Shown here piece by piece: positions 12,375-15,594 of a stretch of 15,594 nucleotides of DNA. The stretch covers positions 1 through 15,594 of the forward strand of contig CADBNE010000052.1 of NCBI GenBank assembly GCA_902795975.1, given 5' to 3'. The notes below the pieces were generated by a model. It made no database searches. It worked only from the letters and a program-made list of their open reading frames with translations, and was not told the DNA's origin. The translations under genes and the position numbers were made by a program. Source of the stretch: an uncultured Erysipelotrichaceae bacterium. Lineage in GTDB: Bacteria; Bacillota_I; Bacilli_A; RF39; UBA660. How positions within the stretch are numbered: position 1 is the first letter of the stretch; each line of letters starts with the position of its first letter.

Positions 12375-13325
12375 TCATTTTCTTGTATATACCTTACATT
12401 CAATTTTTAATTCATCTTTATAATTAGTATATTTACCTTTTATTATCTCAATTTTATCATTAGATTCATCTATTATTTTTTGTATATTAAAAGGAATATC
12501 TTTTTTCTTTTTCTTATATCTTAATTTAATATTATTAAAAATATTTATTATATGACTAATAGTATTATAGAAATCTATATCTAAATTAATAAAATTATCA
12601 CTACCTAAAGAGGAATCAAAAGTAATTTTATTTGTTCTAATATAATGAAATAAATTTCCATATAATATATACCATATTCTTCTATCAAATTCATTTTTAC
12701 ATGTTGTAAAATCAGCAAGAATTTTATTATCAAAATTCAATGAATTTAAATTTGCTTCACTTAACATAATTTCATTTGTAATAATTCCTTCTTTTATTTC
12801 ATCAAAAGTTATATTTTCTGATTCTACATAATTATCAACTAAAAATGCTTCTTTATTTTGACATAATTCAATTAGTTCATCAATAGTATATATTTTGCTA
12901 ATTCTAGGTAAAGATTTATTTAAATCATCAGTTAATAATAATAAATTACAATACATTCTACTAAAGTATTTTGGAATATTATTAATATTTCCTTTTTCTT
13001 GGTAATTTCTAAAATATTCTTTAACAGCATCTATATAGAATATATTTGTTTTAACTTTTATAATATTTTCCTTAGGTAAATTATTAATTACATTATTTCT
13101 ATATTCTTCATAAAATAATATAAGATTAAAATCTATTCCATTAACATCAAACAAATGTTTAAAGAATGTATAATCATCTATATTAGTATTAAAATGAATA
13201 CTTTTTAAATAATTAATTATTTCTAGCGAATTAATTTTTCCTTTTACATAACTTTCAAATATTTTTGGATTTTTTAAAAAATCATTTGTTAAATCATTAA
13301 TATTTTTTCGTGCAAGTTTTATCAT
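12375..13325 (-). CDS. Unrecognised 316-residue protein
   Basis: I recognise no family. The protein is soluble-looking, rich in Asn, Ile and Lys, and probably mostly alpha-helical, with no signal peptide or membrane segment. Possible landmarks are a CKNEFDRRIWYILYGNLFHY segment (about residues 210-229) with conserved-looking acidic, Arg, Trp and His residues, and a lysine-rich patch LRYKKKKKD near 269-277 that might contact nucleic acid. The ATG at 13325 is well supported by GGGGGAT, and the gene starts 18 bases after the SMUG2-like gene, so it is co-transcribed with a DNA glycosylase and a histidine phosphatase. That context suggests, but does not show, a nucleic-acid-related role. It ends in TGA. 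Confidence 0.8.
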   Translation of the reverse strand: MIKLARKNINDLTNDFLKNPKIFESYVKGKINSLEIINYLKSIHFNTNIDDYTFFKHLFDVNGIDFNLILFYEEYRNNVINNLPKENIIKVKTNIFYIDAVKEYFRNYQEKGNINNIPKYFSRMYCNLLLLTDDLNKSLPRISKIYTIDELIELCQNKEAFLVDNYVESENITFDEIKEGIITNEIMLSEANLNSLNFDNKILADFTTCKNEFDRRIWYILYGNLFHYIRTNKITFDSSLGSDNFINLDIDFYNTISHIINIFNNIKLRYKKKKKDIPFNIQKIIDESNDKIEIIKGKYTNYKDELKIECKVYTRK

Positions 13326-13343
13326 AAATCCCCCATAATACTA

Positions 13344-14078
13344 TTATTTAATATTTAGTGCATCTAAATATTTTTTCATATATTCATCTTTTTTATCTTT
13401 ATTATATTGCATAATATATCTAGGATGTTCAAGTGGAATAATACGTTTAAACCAATGATATTTATCATTTAATTTATTTAAAAATGTATAATTTTCACCA
13501 CTACCTATACAGTATACTACTTCAGTATCTATTCCAAATTCTAATTGTTTTTCAATGGATTCTACTATAAATGAATATAATAGTTGTTGTACTTTTTTAC
13601 TTTCATAATAATTACAATTTACTTCATTACCTTTATTAGTAATTCTTACTATACCTAAAGGACATACAAAATTCATATAAAATTTTGAATAAAATTTTTC
13701 ACTTCCTCCATAGTTTTCAATAACATCATATAAGAAGTTTGATGAAGATTTATTTACATAAAATTTATCAATATATATACCTGTAGTATTTTGTAAATGT
13801 TCATTGTCTTCATATGGGATACCTGTAAGTGCTGTACCTCTCCTAGCAGGTGAACTACCTATAATTAATCTTCTAGTATTATTATCATTATAAAATTTAC
13901 TATAAAATTTCTTAGTTATTTTTTCTATATTATCTTTATTAATACCATTATAAGGATTAATTATTTTAAAACATTCTGGAAGTTCTATATTTATTTTAGA
14001 TAATACATTATCAAATTGTAATACTTTCTCACCAAAAGTTTTATATTCTTTCTTTATTTCTTTAAAGTATATTGCCAT
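13344..14078 (-). CDS. SMUG2-type uracil-DNA glycosylase family protein
   Basis: The 244-residue protein carries both active-site motifs of the uracil-DNA glycosylase superfamily in SMUG2-like form. Motif 1 is GSSPARRGTALTGIP at residues 74-88 (compare GMNPGPxGxxQTGVP of SMUG1). Motif 2 is LEHPRYIMQY (about 216-225), where the His corresponds to the HPS histidine. Between them lie NFVCPLG and YCIGSGENY. Such enzymes remove uracil and oxidised pyrimidines such as hydroxymethyluracil from DNA. In my hand alignment a Ser takes the place of the SMUG1 catalytic Asn. A TTG at 14090 begins the longest frame, but AAGGAG abuts it too closely, so I use the ATG at 14078. The gene overlaps the histidine phosphatase by 25 bases. 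Confidence 0.82.
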   Translation of the reverse strand: MAIYFKEIKKEYKTFGEKVLQFDNVLSKINIELPECFKIINPYNGINKDNIEKITKKFYSKFYNDNNTRRLIIGSSPARRGTALTGIPYEDNEHLQNTTGIYIDKFYVNKSSSNFLYDVIENYGGSEKFYSKFYMNFVCPLGIVRITNKGNEVNCNYYESKKVQQLLYSFIVESIEKQLEFGIDTEVVYCIGSGENYTFLNKLNDKYHWFKRIIPLEHPRYIMQYNKDKKDEYMKKYLDALNIK

Positions 14079-14590
14079 CCTGGTTGCCAATCTCCTTTTT
14101 TTCTCCAGTCATTTTCAATTGCTTCTTCCCATGTTATACCTTTTGTAATTACTTCAAGTGCTAACTGAGGAGCTCTATGTGCAATTATGCCTATGGTTTT
14201 ATCTGGATAATTAGAATCTATATATTTAAGAAAATCTCTTACTCTATTTTCTACATCTTTTAATGATTCTCCATTAGGAAAAGGAATATCTATATGTTCT
14301 TCATAAACCACTAGTTTTTTATCTCCTCCATCATAATCTCCATAATTACATTCTCTTAATCTATTATCTTGTATAGAATCATATTTTGGAAATGCTAAAG
14401 AAGCTGTAGTAATTGCTCTTATTAAATCTGAAGTAAACAATATATCAAATTCATATGGTGTATTTTTACCTAAATTAATAGCTTGTTCTTTACCTAATTC
14501 ATTTAATTCTACTTGTTTCCATCCACTACATTTTTTTGATGCATTATCATAAGTAGTACCATGTACGTAATATATAATTTTATTATCCAT
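14054..14590 (-). CDS. Histidine phosphatase family protein with a modified RHG motif
   Basis: The 178-residue protein follows the phosphoglycerate-mutase-like histidine phosphatase layout: His10 in YVHGTTYDN as the phospho-acceptor, then SGWKQVELNELGKEQA, Arg58 in TSDLIRA, Glu80 in RLRECNYG and a second His138 in IIAHRAP. The normally invariant Arg before the first His (RHG) is Val here. I recall a subfamily with VxHG/VPHG wording, so the change may be ancestral rather than decay, but it should alter phosphate binding. The substrate is unknown. Family members act on small phosphorylated metabolites, nucleotides or proteins. GAGGTGAT precedes the ATG and an extended -10 promoter lies just upstream. 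It is first in a four-gene operon. Confidence 0.85.
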   Translation of the reverse strand: MDNKIIYYVHGTTYDNASKKCSGWKQVELNELGKEQAINLGKNTPYEFDILFTSDLIRAITTASLAFPKYDSIQDNRLRECNYGDYDGGDKKLVVYEEHIDIPFPNGESLKDVENRVRDFLKYIDSNYPDKTIGIIAHRAPQLALEVITKGITWEEAIENDWRKKGDWQPGWQYTLKK

Positions 14591-14608
14591 ACTATCACCT
14601 CTAGGTTA

Positions 14609-14617
14609 ATTATAGCA
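14609..14617 (-). promoter_or_regulatory. Extended -10 promoter of the histidine phosphatase-SMUG2 operon
   Basis: The minus strand reads TGCTATAAT at 14617-14609, immediately behind the terminator of the hypermodification gene. The start near 14602 leaves about 12 bases with GAGGTGAT before the ATG at 14590. The terminator-promoter unit is nearly a copy of the one at 11782-11816. Confidence 0.6.
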
Positions 14618-14618
14618 T

Positions 14619-14642
14619 AAAAAAGACTAGAATTATCTAGTC
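14619..14642 (-). terminator. Hairpin terminator of the DNA hypermodification-type gene
   Basis: GACTAGA (14625-14631) and TCTAGTC (14636-14642) pair around a 4-base loop, followed on the minus strand by six T. It lies about 10 bases beyond the stop codon at 14653 and separates this gene from the histidine phosphatase operon. Confidence 0.85.
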
Positions 14643-14652
14643 TCAATCATTT

Positions 14653-15594
14653 TTAAATTTTAACATTCCATTTTGGAGGATAAATATATTCTATTTTATC
14701 TGATTTTGGTACATAATGTTTTTTTATTTTAGTTCTATTAGATTTTAAATCGGGTAATGCTTCTCTACAATATTTATCTAATTCACAAAATAAATTTTGA
14801 CAATCAATTAATTGTAATTTTCTATTACCAATTTTTTTGAATTCTAAATTTAGTCTTTTAAATTCTTCTTCTTGATGTTCATACATATATTTAATAATAT
14901 CTTCATTACTCATTTTACCTTTATCAATGAAGCATTTTTTTATTCCACGAAGTGATCCAGGACCTGCAACAGTAAATTCATCTTCTCCAAAATTTACTAC
15001 TTCACTATAATTAATATCAGTAACTAATTGATATGCCATAAAATTACCTATTAAAGGATAACTTTTAATTATATTAAATGCTTCTTCCATGTTTTTACAT
15101 TTAATAATTTTATCTTGAATTCTATCTTCATTAAACATTTTATTTAAGAGCGCTAAATGATTATCATGTTTTCTATCATATCCAAATGCTTTATTAGCGC
15201 AACTTATATAAGCATCATTATATATTTTTATACCATTTTCTATAGCGCACTCTAGTACTTTAGAATACTCTTTAATATTAAATGTTTTTAAAGTTATATC
15301 TTTAAAATTATCTAATAATAATTCCCATGTAGATTCTTTATTAAACAATTTAAATATTAATATTCTAAATAGCATATCTTCATCTGAATATTTTTTACCA
15401 TTATATATTACATTTTTTAATAAATATTGACTAACTCTATCATTAACTCTGTAACTATTACAAAATTTATAATCTTGTAAAATTTTATCTTCTGTCCATG
15501 GAGCAGATTCTCCATTTATTTTTTTCCAAAATATATTTTGTCTTTCACATGCAAAATACCAATATAAATCATATACTTCTTGTCTTTTTTTCAT
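14653..15594 (-). CDS. DNA base hypermodification-type protein (ADDT / 5-hmdU DNA kinase helical-domain superfamily)
   Basis: The 313-residue protein matches a family known from phage thymine hypermodification (alpha-glutamyl/putrescinyl-thymine pyrophosphorylase or hmdU kinase helical domain). Conserved blocks I recognise are ERQNIFWKK (17-25), PWTEDKIL (32-39), YKFCNSYR (42-49), YPLIGNFMAYQ (179-189), AGPGSLRGIKKCF (210-222) and LQLIDCQNLFCELDKY (260-275). The YPLIGNFMAYQ turn followed by acidic FGEDEF resembles the helix-hairpin-helix plus Asp of DNA glycosylases, so DNA-base chemistry is plausible. No P-loop kinase domain is present. Chromosomal homologues are not well characterised. The ATG is the very last codon of the window, so its ribosome site is not visible and a longer N-terminus cannot be excluded. 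A terminator separates it from the glycosylase operon. Confidence 0.72.
   Translation of the reverse strand: MKKRQEVYDLYWYFACERQNIFWKKINGESAPWTEDKILQDYKFCNSYRVNDRVSQYLLKNVIYNGKKYSDEDMLFRILIFKLFNKESTWELLLDNFKDITLKTFNIKEYSKVLECAIENGIKIYNDAYISCANKAFGYDRKHDNHLALLNKMFNEDRIQDKIIKCKNMEEAFNIIKSYPLIGNFMAYQLVTDINYSEVVNFGEDEFTVAGPGSLRGIKKCFIDKGKMSNEDIIKYMYEHQEEEFKRLNLEFKKIGNRKLQLIDCQNLFCELDKYCREALPDLKSNRTKIKKHYVPKSDKIEYIYPPKWNVKI

Noticed and set aside
12355..12403. TTG start for the GNAT protein
   Set aside because: It overlaps the preceding gene without a ribosome site and lengthens the family N-terminus unnaturally.
354..13325. Mycoplasma-type code (TGA = Trp)
   Set aside because: TGG is used for Trp and TGA serves as stop in several genes.
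1..15594. CRISPR array, tRNA, rRNA or riboswitch
   Set aside because: No regularly spaced repeats, cloverleaf, rRNA-like GC-rich stretches or recognisable riboswitch cores were seen on either strand.

Overview
The window comes from a very AT-rich bacterium and every supported gene lies on the minus strand. TGG encodes Trp, and TGA ends at least the pfkB-like gene, the 316-residue orphan and the tfoX remnant, so this is the standard bacterial code and not the mycoplasma code. Gene content points to a low-GC Bacillota, such as a gut Bacilli/Erysipelotrichia- or Clostridia-like lineage: PssA plus Psd, a DUF3781 domain, a SMUG2-type glycosylase, an AraC regulator with an effector-binding domain, and an IS3-like end. 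The exact lineage cannot be settled from this sequence. No rRNA, tRNA, CRISPR array or origin was seen, and no gap between genes exceeds 300 bases.

Layout in direction of transcription (right to left): (a) 15594-14653, a protein of the DNA base hypermodification superfamily, ended by a hairpin terminator. (b) 14590-11807, a tight operon of a histidine phosphatase, a SMUG2-like uracil-DNA glycosylase, an unrecognised 316-residue protein and a GNAT acetyltransferase, with a terminator. (c) 11688-10834, an AraC regulator with its own promoter and leader. (d) 10778-9855, a SAM methyltransferase followed by a truncated tfoX remnant not previously visible as a normal-length ORF. (e) 9823-9314, a HAD 5'-nucleotidase-like protein. 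(f) 9255-5445, an operon of a BtaA-like SAM-binding protein, a Nudix-DUF3781 fusion and a secreted, C-terminally anchored lipase-like hydrolase. (g) 5297-2002, the phospholipid operon pssA-psd-flippase-like membrane protein, continuing into a nucleotidyltransferase-fold protein and a PNPOx-like flavoprotein. (h) 1954-1298, a possible second nucleotidyltransferase-like protein with its own promoter. (i) 1250-89, a PfkB sugar kinase overlapping a stand-alone Smr protein. (j) 86-1, what looks like the end of an IS3-family element, with promoter and Shine-Dalgarno site for a gene beginning just outside the window.

The clearest functional unit is PssA -> Psd (CDP-diacylglycerol to phosphatidylserine to phosphatidylethanolamine), joined by a 1-base overlap and followed by a membrane protein of the MprF-flippase type. 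The most intriguing neighbourhood is 11807-15594, where a DNA base hypermodification homologue sits next to a uracil/hydroxymethyluracil-type glycosylase, an atypical histidine phosphatase and an orphan protein. That grouping could be a DNA-modification, repair or defence locus, but this is inference from adjacency.

Signals follow a compact style. Hairpin terminators often contain the stop codon of the gene they end and are followed at once by an extended -10 promoter (TGnTATAAT). Ribosome binding sites are often GGTGAT, matching the distal part of the canonical AAGGAGGTGAT.
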